Below, one piece after another: positions 41,365-53,404 of a DNA stretch of 64,000 bases. This DNA is from Trochalopteron elliotii. Its lineage: Eukaryota > Chordata > Aves > Passeriformes > Leiothrichidae. The first letter of the stretch is position 1. Every line of letters starts with the position of its first letter. The notes below the pieces were generated by a model. The model did not search any database. It saw only the letters and a program-made list of their open reading frames with translations, and was not told where the DNA came from. The translations under genes and the position numbers were made by a program. Location: the NCBI GenBank assembly GCA_024734555.1, contig JANPWX010000028.1, forward strand, positions 2,362,245-2,426,244, written 5' to 3'.

Positions 41365-44189
41365 CAGCCTCCAACTTCATGTGACACTTAAGTACAGTAA
41401 ATACAGGTTCTTACTCTGTCCTCAGCAAGACAATGGTATCTCAGCCCCTTTGGACAGGATACTGAGATAAGATCTGTTGATCTTCTGAAGATTCTTGTGT
41501 TCAAAGCACAGAGAGGTGGGATCCATGAGTATCAGATCTTGTGGGAGTTCCATTTGAAGCCTAGTATTTGCCTTCATGGTAGAAGACGAAGTCATCTTGA
41601 CATCAACCCAAGACATTGACCACAGTCTTCCCTGTGGTGCACTAGGCACTCTTTTCAGATTCTATGGTTACATAGAATCACACCAGGCTAAAAGAATCAT
41701 CAGCAAGTACAGCATTGTTTTCCAGGTGAGCCAAGCCATGGGAACTTGTTGGCGTGACGCCCTCCAATTCAAGGAGAGCTGAGTTGAAGCTGTTGTATAT
41801 CATGTAGATAAAGTCAAAGACCTTGAACATATTTTGACAATAAAGCTGTGAGCAGAGACTGTCTGGTGTGCTCTCATTAGCCTGAAATTCAGGTTACAGA
41901 ACCATGAGCCATGTCCTGGGTTCAGGTTGTTGATGAGTCATTAAGCAGGCCTTTGACTTATGATAGTAAGCTGGATTCTACGTAGGAATGAGCTCTATTA
42001 ATAAGCTGCTTCCGTCTCTCTTTCCTTTTTTTTTTTGTTCAGCCTTTTTGCTCCTCTCTCTAAGCCCCCATGACTGTTTTTCATTATACATATTTTCTGT
42101 ACATTTTACCTTTTTTTAAAATTCCTCACTCCTCCCACTGAGCTGAGGGCATTTCCTCTTTACACTCTTCAAACCAGCAGTGGGAGCACTGAGATGAGAG
42201 CATAGCCCTTCTTCCCTTTTCCATTGCAGAAGCTGCTGCATGTGCAAGGCCAGCTGAGCCCTGCTCCTTCCACCCCGGCCTGCACTGCACTGTCTGGGTG
42301 CAAGTGCAGAATCTGTAGTAGAAGTTTTTAGTGGAAGCTTTTAGGACTTGGGAGGTGTTTGAACTAATATTTCTGCTACCAGATTATATTGTAGATATCA
42401 AATGTACAAATGCCAGTTTTGGCTGTATTCGGCTTGCTTAAATCTTAAGAAGAACTGACAAAAAGCAAATGTCTGAAACTAACATTTTCATTCAGCATCA
42501 CAAACAACTAACCATGGAATATCCTGTTGCCCTGCACCAGCAGATCTGTGGTAGTACTATTGAACCATTTAAACAAAAGAAAAGCTACTGAAAATTTCTA
42601 CTCTGAGGACTTTCCTTGGAAAATATCAGTCCAAAACTCTGCAATTCTGAAAGGTTTAGTTAGCTTAGGGACATAGGAAGGTGAGTTATGTTTACTGTTG
42701 AGGTTGTTACTTCCATGATCACTACTACCCAGGGGCTTAGTTGGTTTGTCTTGTTTGGGATTTTCTTCTTTCCCTTTATTTTTGCAATTTACTCCTCGAT
42801 TAACAAAGTGGGAGAAAAATGTGTGTTCTTTTGTCAAAACTGATAGGTACTAAACTCTTATTTAAACTTCTTTTTCCTTAGTTGTTTGACTTCTAGAAGT
42901 CCTTTCAACATCCATCTCTGTTGATGCACATTTTTACATATATATATAATATATATGTGTGTATAATATTTACCCATTCTCTTTCCTTTGACTTTAGCTT
43001 GACATTCTAAGGAATTCTAAGCTATCATACTCTTTGTTGTGCTGTCTACCTGTCTGTCAGCCCCCATTTGGTGAATTTGAGCCAAGCAAAACTAGGCTGG
43101 ATCCACTACTAAAACACTCAAAATTCCCTTAAGTTTCATGGAAACCATTGGGAGAGGAGTGTGACAGGAAATGGGTACAAATAGCTTCCCCTGTTGCAGC
43201 TAATGTATAAGCTCAATGTTTTTTTCATCCTGACAGATGAGCAGTCAGCACACACATTACTTGGCACCCACCCCAATACTGCCTCTTCTCCAGCCAGACA
43301 GGTAGGGGACAGAAACATTTTTGGGAGATGCCACAGTGCATTTGGAGATGGAGACGTGGAACTCTTGCAGTGAGAGATGTAGGAACAGATTGTACACATC
43401 TGTAGGAAACTGTATTTTAGTATTTCTGCTGTCCAAGGAATATCTGACATCTGTTTGGAAGGAAGTGAGTGTAATTATAGAAGGGTACAGGCAGGGCTAA
43501 AGGGAAAAGGTCTTAAATGTGTAGGAAACTGGGCTGCATTAGTTCTGCAGCTTATGGCATGACACAGTAACTTTCAGCCTTTGTTATTGCCATTCTGGAA
43601 AGAATCCTGAACATCAGCTTTTGTCCAGTCAACGAATTTTTGATTCATGTTGTTTAGTTCCTTAGTTAGGGAAGAACTTTGTAAATAATGGGAGAGGAAT
43701 TTAATGCCCACAGTTTGCTGCAAGACTTAGAAAAGAACCTGTAAGAAAGCAATTAGTAAGGGGGAGCTCCATCCAGCAATTACAGCCAAGGACTAGAGTT
43801 CTCAGTGGAACAGAAGAAGGATTGGGATCAGGGACTGACAAGGAAAAGGAAGGATTTATACTGATTTTACCATGTACCAGCCTTTTATGTATCTATCTTC
43901 AACTGAGTAAAATTTACCATTGCCCCTGTTCCTTAAAGCCAAAAGCATAACACACAAACAGCTGTAAAAATGCTCACTAGAAATAATACAGTTAAACCTA
44001 GCACATACTGGAAAATATGCTGGTGCTCCTAGGCAATCTTTAAATACTTAGACTAAGGGTTTTTTAAAGCACACAGTGTCATGATATGCTTCATTTTCTC
44101 TGCTTTTAATTCTAAAACGTTAAAAAATTACTTCGTCGTTAAAGCATATATGGCTTACAAATATGCATCAATGATTTGTTTGAAATGTG
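41365..44189. other. Intergenic 3' of NR0B2, nothing recognised
   Basis: No gene seen. A TA/TG microsatellite lies at about 42936-42968. Short open frames lack recognisable domains. Confidence 0.65.
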
Positions 44190-44195
44190 TTTATT
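44190..44195 (-). terminator. NR0B2: Polyadenylation signal of NR0B2
   Basis: AATAAA on the minus strand, about 65 bases past the NR0B2 stop codon. A short 3' untranslated region is implied. Confidence 0.75.
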
Positions 44196-44259
44196 TAGCT
44201 CATAATATTCTCTCATCTCTTCAAAATGAATTATTTTAGCACTCAGATGTCATTTGTTT

Positions 44260-44513
44260 TCAAAGGCAGTCTGGCTTGATGTATAGGGTTTCTATAAATA
44301 GCACATTTAGGGTGGTCTCTCCTAGGATGGGCCTGAAGAAGAGTTCTTCAACAGCATTTGCATCAATGTCTCGAAGAGACGTGATTAACTGAAGAATCAG
44401 AGCAAACCTGCTGAGGCTTCCATGGAACATTGTTGAGATAAACTCCATCAGGGCTTTCTGAGCTTCCTGCTGCAGTGACTGTACATAAGGGAGACATTTC
44501 AGGACACAACATT
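44260..44513 (-). CDS. NR0B2: NR0B2 (SHP) exon 2
   Basis: This exon encodes residues 192-275 of the receptor. The acceptor is TTTGTTTTGACAG/AATG and the frame closes with TGA at 44260-44262. It begins ECCVLKCLPYVQSLQQEAQ and includes EELFFRPILGE, the highly conserved C-terminal ligand-binding-domain signature of the NR0B group. The position of the intron, just after the IIIFNS segment of the ligand-binding domain, and the spacing to LQQEA are the same as in mammalian SHP. SHP represses other nuclear receptors (LRH-1, HNF4A and others) in liver to limit bile-acid synthesis. The final residues are longer than in human SHP. Confidence 0.93.
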
Positions 44514-46454
44514 CTGTCAAAACAAAAAGTAAAATAACAAATCCTGAGTAAACATTTCTGCCCTTTGTGATGATGGGTGTCTGGATTTCTGGCTTATAGC
44601 ACTACTTTCTCTATAGAAAAAAATAAACACTTTCTAAACATACTTTTTGGAAAAAGAAGGTATGTGTAGCGCAATAATTTGAATGAGCATTGGGCAGCAT
44701 TGTAAGCACATTGCAGTCTAGCCTGATACATTAAAATCCAGCTTTGAAATGGTAACAGCAGAAAATTTTGAGTCAGTAGAGATGGAGTTTTGTAGTGTTG
44801 TTTACCCACCAAATGATGCTGAGATAGTATTCTGGGCAGGTGGAAATATTCCAGCTCTAAGCTACCCTACTTATGTAACATTAGGAGATGGAGATGATGG
44901 TCTGGAGCAGCAGCTAGGCTTGCAGCCTGAAGAGATAGGTTTCCGGTATACCCAGCCCCATCTCCATCCTATTGTTGTCTCTGCTTACTAGACCAAGCTG
45001 GGGCACTGTGGTTCACCATATTATCTAGGTATTTTCATTTACAGTCTAAAGAGAGCAAGAGGAGTGCCTCAGCAAGAGAAGTGCTTGAAGAGATCTTTGC
45101 CCTATGGAGTCATGGTCTTGAGTCTCAATCACATATCTCCCATAGCATGTGACCTGCTGGCTCGCTGAGGGTGTTTGTGAGTGCCAGAACTCAGTGCTAA
45201 AGACACCCTGTGCTCATCCCCTGCCTCTGGAAGGATTGCCTTGTCATGTAGCTCTCAGCAACCTGTTGCCTCTGGTCCTCACTCTCTAAAGATATCTTTT
45301 CTCTTCTAGAATTGTTGCAGTCTGGATAGAGGGTAGAACACAATATTTGGCATCTTTTACCGTGACTGACTCCATACTTCCCTGGAATAGTATCTGAATA
45401 GCTCACATCAGGTGTGTTTCACACAGGATCATTCATTTCAGTGTGGGAAGTTCAGCATTCTTGCCTAGTGCCCTGTACCAGGGCAAAACCAACCTGGTTG
45501 GGTTTCCTTCAGTCTGTAACTGGTTGACTACTGTCAGCCTTCAGCAGCTCTCTTCTTCCTAAACATTTCTGCCAAAGGAGAAGAAGCCTTAGCCAAACCT
45601 GCAACCAGGCTAGCCAGAAATTAGGAGTTTGGAAAAGTCATCATCTCCCCCAGGATTACCAGCAGCTGCAAGCTGTGAGGATGATTCCAAATGTTAGATT
45701 TCTCATGGAAAGGAAGTTTCCAGGATTTTGTGGATTCAGGATGAAGTTGCAACAGTTTATATCTCTTCAAATATGCTTAATTTCCCCATTTGGTTTTCTT
45801 TTCTATGTAACCAAACACTGGTTTTAATTTACACATAGTGAGACACTCCTTGTTTTGAGATCTGTTGTAATAATATTCAGTCAAACACATGTTTCCAGCT
45901 GAACTGTAAACCTCTTAAGAGTATCTTTTTTTTTTTTTAACAGAGGCCCTGTCACAGCCTTGATGGAGTTTTTGAATATATATGCATACATAAATATGTA
46001 TATGTATGGCACTGATATAATAGCAGCACTGTTTTTCACTGGTCCTATCTCTTCACTGTGCAGTCCCAATTGCTCTTCAGACAACTGTCAAAACCACAAA
46101 AATATTTTCACCTCACTCTGTGCTGTTTCTATGTGGCAGAACAGTCCTACCTGCTCCTTCCTTTGACTTATTGCTTGGGTCCAAGTACAGAAGGCATTGC
46201 AGCTGGACCCTTCACGCGCAGATACTGAGACAGCTCCAAAGCTACCCAGCCAAAGCTCCCCTGGGAAAAGTGGGGATGCCAATATGTTCTGGAGAGTCTG
46301 GATTCTGTTGATGCAAGGTGCCAGCTTCTCCTTAGGAGCTGGTGCACAATTTCTTCTTCGCTGGTTCTTGCTGGCCCAGATGTGATCAACAGTAACCCAG
46401 CCAGAGCCTCCCACACAGAAGTGCTGCACAGATCCTGTTGTCATTTCCAGCTCT

Positions 46455-46913
46455 AGGGCCCTCAGCATAAGAAGGATGTGGACATGCTGGAATGACTCCA
46501 GAGGAGGGCCCTGAAGATGATCAGAGGGCAGGAGCACCTCTCCTATGAACACAGGCTGATGGAGTTGGGGTTGTTCCACCTGGAGAAGAAAAAGCTTTGG
46601 AAAGACCTTAGAGCAGCCATCCAGGGACTTTTTATGGGGGCCTGTAATGATAGGAGAAGGGGGAATGGCCTTGAACTGAAAGAAGGTAGGTAGGCTTAGG
46701 TCAGATATGTAGGCAGAAGTCATTCACTGTGAGAGTGGTGAGGTGTTGGAACAGCTTGCCCAGAGATGTTGTGAATGCCACAACCCCAGAAGGCCAGGCT
46801 GGATGGGGCTTGGAGGAGCCTGGTCTAGTGGAAAGTGTCCCTCCCAATGGCAGGGGAGTTGGACTAGATGATCTTTAGGGTCCCTTCTAACTCAAACCAT
46901 TCTGTGATTCTAG
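46455..46913 (+). repeat. CR1 LINE 3' end, well preserved
   Basis: Plus-oriented CR1 with the usual phrases: GAGGGCCCTGAAGATGATC, GAGCACCTCTCCTATGAA, GGAACAGCTTGCCCAGAG, GGACTAGATGATCTTTAGGG and the 3' end ATTCTGTGATTCTA. The 211-codon minus-strand frame across it is a shadow. Degree of preservation suggests a relatively young copy. It lies antisense within the NR0B2 intron. Confidence 0.95.
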
Positions 46914-47166
46914 TGGGAGGAACTACACTCCATCATGCTGCCTGGCACCCTCTTGCCAAAGGGATTTTTCTAATGATAGTAAGCACAATGTCTGTGCCAC
47001 AAGAGACCACTCAGAGTACAAGCAAAGCTTTGCATAGGTTGTCACGCTTCTTATCCAAGTGATGGCTGCTACAGCTGCATGCCTGGATGTCCTGTTGAGC
47101 TCCAGCTCATGACGCAGCTCTGGACTGCTCTGCACCCGGCCCTTGCCCATTTCTTCAGTCAGTTTT

Positions 47167-47683
47167 TGTGGTTCCTGTAGGAGAAGGCAGTACAGGTGAC
47201 CTCACCCCTGATGAGTAACAGCTGTGTTAATTGACCAATACAGCCTTGCCCCGGATGAGTAGCAGCTATATCCAAGTAGGATGAGTGAGATAAAAGAGGG
47301 GGTGAGCGAGTAAGGGGAGGATCATCATGGAGGAGGAACTTTGAGGGGCATGGGGGAGAGACTCATGAAGAAGGATGCTGGGGGAGAGAATGACTGCTGC
47401 AAGGTCAGTCTGGGTCTGCAGTTAGAGCCTGTTGTTGGAACCTGCAGTTATAGTCTAGCTAGGTAAAAGCCTGCAAACTAATACATGTAGTCATAGATTA
47501 GCAGGAAATAACCAGTAGTCAGAAGCTGCAAGGGAAACCTACAGGAGGAGCTTGCTGAAGCCAGAGTCAGCAAATAGTTGGAGTTAAGATGATTAAGCCA
47601 TGAAGAGGAATAAACCAGGACCCTTTTTATTCTGTGTTTAACAAGAAGCCGGTGCCTTGGCTAATAAGAAGGCTGCTGCAACA
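47167..47683 (+). mobile_element. Probable LTR (about 0.5 kb)
   Basis: The segment starts TGTGGTTCCTG and ends GCTGCTGCAACA. It has a TATA-like AGATAAAAGAGG at about 47289, a purine-rich region with short repeats of GGGGGAGAG, and AATAAA in GAGGAATAAACCAGG at about 47609. The order promoter, short transcript, polyadenylation signal, T-rich and CA end is that of an LTR. I found no matching flanking duplication, so the ends are approximate. Confidence 0.6.
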
Positions 47684-49393
47684 AAAGTAAAACATTAAGA
47701 GTGGTAATGAAGTACTCCATAATCCAAAAGAGGGTTAGTTTACCATTGTCACTGCTGGTGACTTCCTGAAAGTCTTTTAAAACTGAGGCCTGCAAAAATA
47801 GTAGCATTTTGCCAAACATCAAGCCAAAACTTGAAAAGTCTGAAAATGTGTTGCAAATATGTGGAAAACATTTTCTGAATTTGGTGGAAAGTGTTGAAAA
47901 ACTATTAAAAGTAGTAGCTGTGAAAAAACAGCTGTACAGATTTATTTGCAGCAGAGGGTGGTTTGGGCTGTGTATAAGTCCTGAGTACCTGTTTCAGCCC
48001 AGAGTTAGATGGTGACTCTGCTTCATATGGAGGCTTAACTGATGTCCTCCAGGCTGCCTTCTGCATCTCATGGAAAAATATTCCAGAGAATAGCGTCATC
48101 TCACCTAAGAGTTGAGTGTCGTTCCTGAAAATGTGGAATGTGTCTGCAGACAGCATTGGGGGCTGCTGGCTCTCTCATAGAGCACCCTGGGGAAGCAGCA
48201 GGCCTTAGAAGGCATAAATCTAGAACATAACCCTGCTTCTTATGCTACTTTCTCCTTAAGTGCAAATTGCGTTTTACCCACAGAGGCAATAAAAATGCCA
48301 GCTAGTTAAACTGTGCAAGCTGCTGCAGATGAGGCCTTTCTCTTCCTATCATCCCCCTGGATATAACCAGTGGTTTCTTTTAGCCTGATTTTATCATGAA
48401 AAAAAGCTTGCACTGAAATGAACTCTTCTAGTTTGATGCTGTGGCATAGACACTCAAGGCAATACCAAGCATCTGGATGACATTACACCTCAAGAATCAG
48501 CATTTGAATCCCATTGGAAACAAATATAAAGTCACACAGCCTTTGAGCAGTCTATAAACCATCCACCACGAGAAATATAATGGAATAACTGAAGCATTCA
48601 AGTGTCCTTTTGGTGCAGTCCCAAGTACAGCACACTGCTGACAGTGCAGCCAACAGCAGTGACTGCTGTGGAAGGAGCTGGGGATCTGAGCCAGAGCAGG
48701 CTGGAGTCAATAAGTCTTTCCATTTACTTTAGTGTACTTAGAGCTCAGCTTTGAATGACTCATGCACTCCATGGTGCTGACCGAGGCAACCTTCCTTCCT
48801 AAGGAGCCTGAACTTGGCATCAGAAGTGAGAGGATGCAATCAGCAGTCTTCATCTGCTCTGTGACTTCTGTCCCAGGCTTTGAATGCAGAGATACTAAAC
48901 TACATAAATAAAGGATATAAACACACAAAAGCTGTGTAACCTCAATACAGCATCCTTTTGCCTCACTGATGGAAATCAGATGGTTATCCTCTCCAGTGTT
49001 CATATTACTGAGGAAGCCTTTGTTAAAATACTTCTAAAGCTCACATCACATGCCATCTACCTTCTCTCCTTTGCTGTGACATGAGGGTGAGGCTGCTCTA
49101 TTACCTTTGAACTGGAAGTCTGTTTGAAGTTATGCACTTAATTCTTTATGACTTAAAATATGTCTAGTAGATGTTGTTTTGGCTTACAGTGGGTGATGTA
49201 CTGCACATACCCAAGGAACCAAAATAAACCATATAAGGCAGAAAAACTGTTAAATCATGGAATACAAGTTTTTGAGAACATTTAACTATATGCATAAAAA
49301 AGAGTAAAACTAAACATTTGTCTATACATAAATAAATAAGTCAAGTATCTTTCTAGGCATGTAATAATTTGTGTAATTTCTGGGAGGGCTTAC

Positions 49394-49967
49394 CAGAATT
49401 AAAAATAATGATTCCTTTAATATAGGCATATTCTTTTGCACTTATGTCCAGGTCCCAGAATTTCCACAATAAATTCTTCATCTTCTGAACTTCTGTTAAA
49501 GATGCTCCTGCTGATGAGCTGCCCACTTCATTCATAGCTGTTGAAGACTGATTGAGGAGGATTTTTTTCAATAAGCTGGTGGCTGGAATCTCTCTCAGGT
49601 CAAAATCCACCCCTTCTTGTGCCATGCCCAGGACAAAAAGAGGGGCCCAGTTCTGTTGTATGAGGACAAACTGATCCTCCCAAGGCATGTGATAAAAAGA
49701 AGGTAAGTTTCTAATAAAAGTTGAAGTCTTCAACAGCACTTCAGAAGCTCTTCTGCATGTGGTTTCTGGTGTTCTCAGGACGACGCTTCTTCTATCCAAA
49801 CAAGGGCAGCCTTTGCTTCTTGTGGAGCAGTGGAGACTGCAATGCTGCTGGTGCTGCTTGGCCTCACTTGCATGCTCTTGGTGAAGGATCTGGTACAGGA
49901 TGCTTTTAGAATGGTGTGTCTCACACTGACATTTCCCAAATTTCTCAGGTGGGATCTTGGTGGCCAT
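49394..49967 (-). CDS. NR0B2: NR0B2 (SHP) exon 1
   Basis: This exon encodes residues 1-191 of a 275-residue orphan receptor that lacks a DNA-binding domain; human SHP has 257. It acts in the nucleus as a co-repressor of other receptors. Landmarks are SILYQILHQE (an LxxLL-like box, residues 22-31), TCRRASEVLLKTSTFIRNL and WAPLFVLGMAQEGV (ligand-binding-domain core). The second LxxLL-like segment is LLKKILL (132-138), and SAKEYAYIKG lies near the exon end. I chose the ATG at 49967 because it sits in a good context (CCTCCATGG) and aligns with the SHP amino terminus. An in-frame ATG at 50000 would add 11 residues. The paralogue NR0B1 (DAX1) fits less well because of the FIRNLPSF and LKKILL signatures and the short amino terminus. 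Confidence 0.93.
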
Positions 49968-50063
49968 GGAGGCAGAATTCCCTGTGGCAGGAAGCAGCAT
50001 ATCTGGAGCTACGTGTCAGCAGCAGGGGAGGGCATTTCTACCACACAGGGAAGCATTGTGTGG

Positions 50064-50131
50064 TTATATACACATGGGCAGGTGTTGAAACGTAATATGA
50101 CCCTGTTCCATAAGGTTACCTTGAACTTTGC
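50064..50131 (-). promoter_or_regulatory. NR0B2: NR0B2 promoter: TATA box and HNF4/LRH-1 composite site
   Basis: On the minus strand TATATAA (50070-50064) lies about 97 bases before the start codon. About 45 bases further upstream is GCAAAGTTCAAGGTAACC (50131-50114). This overlaps a DR1-like HNF4 site (CAAAGTTCA) with an LRH-1/SF-1-like half site (TCAAGGTAA, one mismatch to the usual consensus). Known mammalian SHP promoters are driven by LRH-1 and HNF4A, so the arrangement fits. Transcription would begin near 50035. Confidence 0.7.
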
Positions 50132-50375
50132 TTGCACCAGTGTGTTTTGAATGAGGTGTGGCTGCAGGCTGCTGGTGTCCCTGTGCTGCTGTAGCCCCAG
50201 GGGAGTGGGTGGCATGGGACAGTCCTGGGGGTGGAAATCCTGTGTTTCAGAATTACCTCAAGTTTCTGTGAGATTTGAGAGAAACTTCAGAGAAGGTCAG
50301 CTGTTGAAGCTCCTGACAGTGTTCTCTCTTGCATTTCACAAATGATAATTTCAAACACAGAATGTGAGGGCTTAG

Positions 50376-50550
50376 AGTCACAGAATTGATTAGGTTGGAA
50401 AAGGCCTTTCAGATCCAGTCCGGCCATTAACCCGGCACTGCCCAGTCCACCGCTAATCCACGTCCTCAAGTGCCACATTTACATGCTTTTAAGTGCCTAC
50501 AGGAATAGTGACTACCACTTCCCTGAGCAGCCTGGGAATCTGGGCCTTGA
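50376..50550 (-). repeat. CR1 LINE 3' end, minus orientation
   Basis: Begins GTCACAGAATTGATTAGGTT then GGAAAAGGCCTTTCAGATC, and continues through CCACGTCCTCAAGTGCCAC to TTCCCTGAGCAGCCTG. This is the reverse complement of a CR1 3' region of a different subfamily from the 46.5-kb copy. It sits about 240 bp upstream of the NR0B2 HNF4/LRH-1 element. Confidence 0.9.
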
Positions 50551-52624
50551 TGTAGAGCAAGGTGACACAACACATCCGGTAGAGTTTCCTCCTTCAGGAT
50601 ATTTCTCCCAGACAGGCTGTGTAATTAAATTTTCCTCATAGAAACTGATGAAGAAAAAATGGCAGTTCATAATACTGTATATGTGAACTTTTGTAGCAGC
50701 CCAAGAGCTGAATGATTGAATTGTCAGGACTCTTCACTCATCAGCAGGGAACACTAGGTAGCAGGAATGAAAGGAACTCAACCTTAATAAGATGACATTG
50801 ATACTTCAAGTTTTTGTTACTTCACACTCTACTCTCTTACTTGCTTTTATGCAAGGGAAAAGGTACTAAATTTTTTTTTACCAAGCATGATGTTTATGCA
50901 TTCCTACTATCTGGGCTCTTAGCATGTCTTAGCAAAAACTGAGCATTAAAAACCACAGCTTGAAGGTCTTCAGCTGCCCAATCTCCAAGCCTTTGGTGTG
51001 TAAAAGCCCACCCCCCCCCCCCCCCCCCCCGACCCAAAACCGCAAATTTGTGTTTTGCTACCCCTGTTTTCGCTGGGCCATTTTAAAAATTACATTTCTT
51101 TATCTCTTCATGATATTTATGGTGCAAAATTTTCCCCTTCTGAGGAGACAAAAAGTGGAGGAAGAGATGACTGCTCCAAAGTTGAGAAATTTAGGAGTGT
51201 AGTGCTGCTGAGGTGCAGATACTACTAACTGCTGTGGAGGTTCAGGGCACACACAGCACTGAATACCTGGTGGTATTTGCTTGTCCATCTCTCCATTCAT
51301 TCAACAGCTCCCTGTTGCTCACCATTGCTGGGGTATCAAAGAGCTTTGTAAGTTAAATGGCACAGCAACATAGAAGTCCCCAGAAAGTCCCATCCTTCTT
51401 ATTCGCGGCATAAAATTCAATCTGGGCTGAAGTTCAATGGAATGAACTCCAGTTAGAGGGCCATTGCCATCTGAGGTTCAGCATGAATTACACTGATTGG
51501 CTAATGGCCGTACTAGAAAATGAGACTGAGCTTGCTAAAATCATTCTTGCAAGGTGTTTGCTTGTGAAAAGAAGTTCTGTCTCCTAACTGCTGGTGAGCA
51601 TGGTGGTGTTTCAGTGATATCTAGGCAGCAGACTTCTGAGCAACCCAGCTCCTGTTCTCCAAGAGCAACATCTCGTGGTTAACCATTTCACTCTCTTGGT
51701 TCATGTCATTATTTCACAGCTCCTATTAACTCTGCTTATGAAAATTATACCTCAGGTTCTTGGTTCTTTTCCTACTCTTCTTTCCTTCTGAGGTCTGCAT
51801 CAGTCATATGCAGAGTCCAGATGTCAGCAGCATATGGTATTGCATACCATTTCTATTTGTCATCATTTATTTCCCTTGGTTGTGTATAGATCTAAGAGGC
51901 AGAAGTAAATTATATTTCTTTCTTTCAGAAATTCATGGTATATATATTTATATATAAATATAATATATATAATAACTTTATTACTACTTGCCAAAAATAA
52001 GAGTAAAGGTCACTGCATCAGTATGACCGCCTGGGACGCATTACACGTTATCAGCTTTCCTGAGAAAATGATTACTTACAATTATGAGTCAACATTGAAT
52101 TGCAGGTGAAACTGATTCTGATCGTCCTGATTCAAAATTTCCTGAAATGAATTTCCTGTGTGACGGTAGAAGACCAGCAGCCAAATTTAGCTCTATACTC
52201 ATAAATTAGGCAACAGTTAATTTTTCTTTCTAAATCTTACCTATAGAATGGTTGCAGCCACATGCACCTAGATATAAAACATCTAAGTCTTGATGCTACA
52301 GTAGCAATGCTTCATACTTTGAAACCTTAAGGAAGCACACAATGCAAAACCCAATTCTGTGATATGACAAATCCCCATGGGTTTTTATCTATTTTAGCTG
52401 TCTCTAGCATGCTGGCTTCAGAACAATAAGACACAGTCACATCAGTGTTATTTTTCTGGTTTGCATTTATATACTTTTTCAACCTAGAAGGCACACATGC
52501 CCATGTATACTCACTGCCACCACATTCTCTCTGAAACCATCAGAATTGCTCCTTGGGCACAAGTGTTGCCATTTGGACAACAACACAGTATGTCCTAAGT
52601 TCACAAACAGAATTAAAAGAACTC
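50551..52624. other. Intergenic, simple repeats only
   Basis: No gene seen. A run of 20 C lies at 51011-51030, and a TATA-rich tract at 51939-51972. Other sequence is unremarkable. Confidence 0.7.
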
Positions 52625-52868
52625 AAAGAGAGTTGGTTTAGATTAGATATACAGAAGGAATTCTTTACAGTGAGGCACTTGTGAGGCACTGGCACAGGTT
52701 GCTCAGAGATGCTGCAGATGCCCCATCACTGAGAGTGTTCAAGGCCAGGTTAGAAAGGGCTTTGAGCAACCTGGTCAGTGGACAGTGTCCCCCTGCACAT
52801 GGCAGAGGGGTTGGAGTTAGATATCTTTAAGGTCCCCTCCAACCCAAGCCTTTCTGTGTCTCTATGAT
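52625..52868 (+). repeat. CR1 LINE 3' end
   Basis: Plus-oriented CR1: GGTTTAGATTAGATATACAG, GGAATTCTTTACAGTGAGGC, GTTCAAGGCCAGGTTAGAAAG, GAGCAACCTGGTC, and the 3' end GGTCCCCTCCAACCCAAGCC then TCTATGATT. Truncated at its 5' end, as usual. A short GTGAGGCACT duplication lies inside it at about 52671-52690. Confidence 0.95.
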
Positions 52869-53380
52869 TGCTGCAGACAGCTCTTTTATATTCACACCAT
52901 TTCTGGGAATTAAAATAATAAATATCTCATTGGGTCTAAACATGTAAGGCATGTACTATTTTTGGCTAATAGTCCATAGCATTAAATCACCTAATGGAAT
53001 ACTTGGAAGTCTGAAGAGACTTGTCAGATAATAGAGGAGCTTACATGGCAATCTTATCCTTACTTTGGCAGTAGCCAAACATGATTCTTTCAAGAAGAAT
53101 GTATGATATATACCACTCTTCTCATGACTGTTTTTCTTGCCTTCAGTAATTTGCATCTTAGGGAAATCCTGAACCAGAATGATTTTATGCATTTAATAAC
53201 TTTCAATTAATTTCTAACCTATGATCTTATGCAGTCTGCTCATAAAGGCACAAGAACATCCACATCAGCCTACGTCAAGGAGTTCTCTGTGGATGCCTGT
53301 AAGCGAGACAAAACTTGATCAAATATTACATTTATGGGATCTGGTGCCTTCTTGCTCTTTTACTGTGGAAGCAAAAAGGG

Positions 53381-53404
53381 AATCAATCAATCAGTCAATC
53401 AATC
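53381..53404. repeat. AATC microsatellite
   Basis: Short array of AATC units with one AGTC variant. Confidence 0.85.

Larger units (their letters stand above)
44514..49393 (-). other. NR0B2: NR0B2 intron, loaded with transposon remnants
   Basis: A single 4.88-kb intron with GTAAGC donor and ACAG acceptor. It contains a CR1 3' end at 46455-46913 and a probable LTR at 47167-47683, both in plus orientation, opposite to the gene. Other stretches look unique; a T run lies near 45928-45939. Confidence 0.85.

Noticed and set aside
46088..46723. 211-codon minus-strand frame in the NR0B2 intron
   Set aside because: Half of it is the reverse strand of a CR1 3' end; no domain, no conservation seen.
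44260..49967. Identification as NR0B1 (DAX1)
   Set aside because: The short amino terminus, FIRNLPSF and LKKILL segments and overall length fit NR0B2 better; DAX1 has a long repeat-rich amino-terminal region not seen here.
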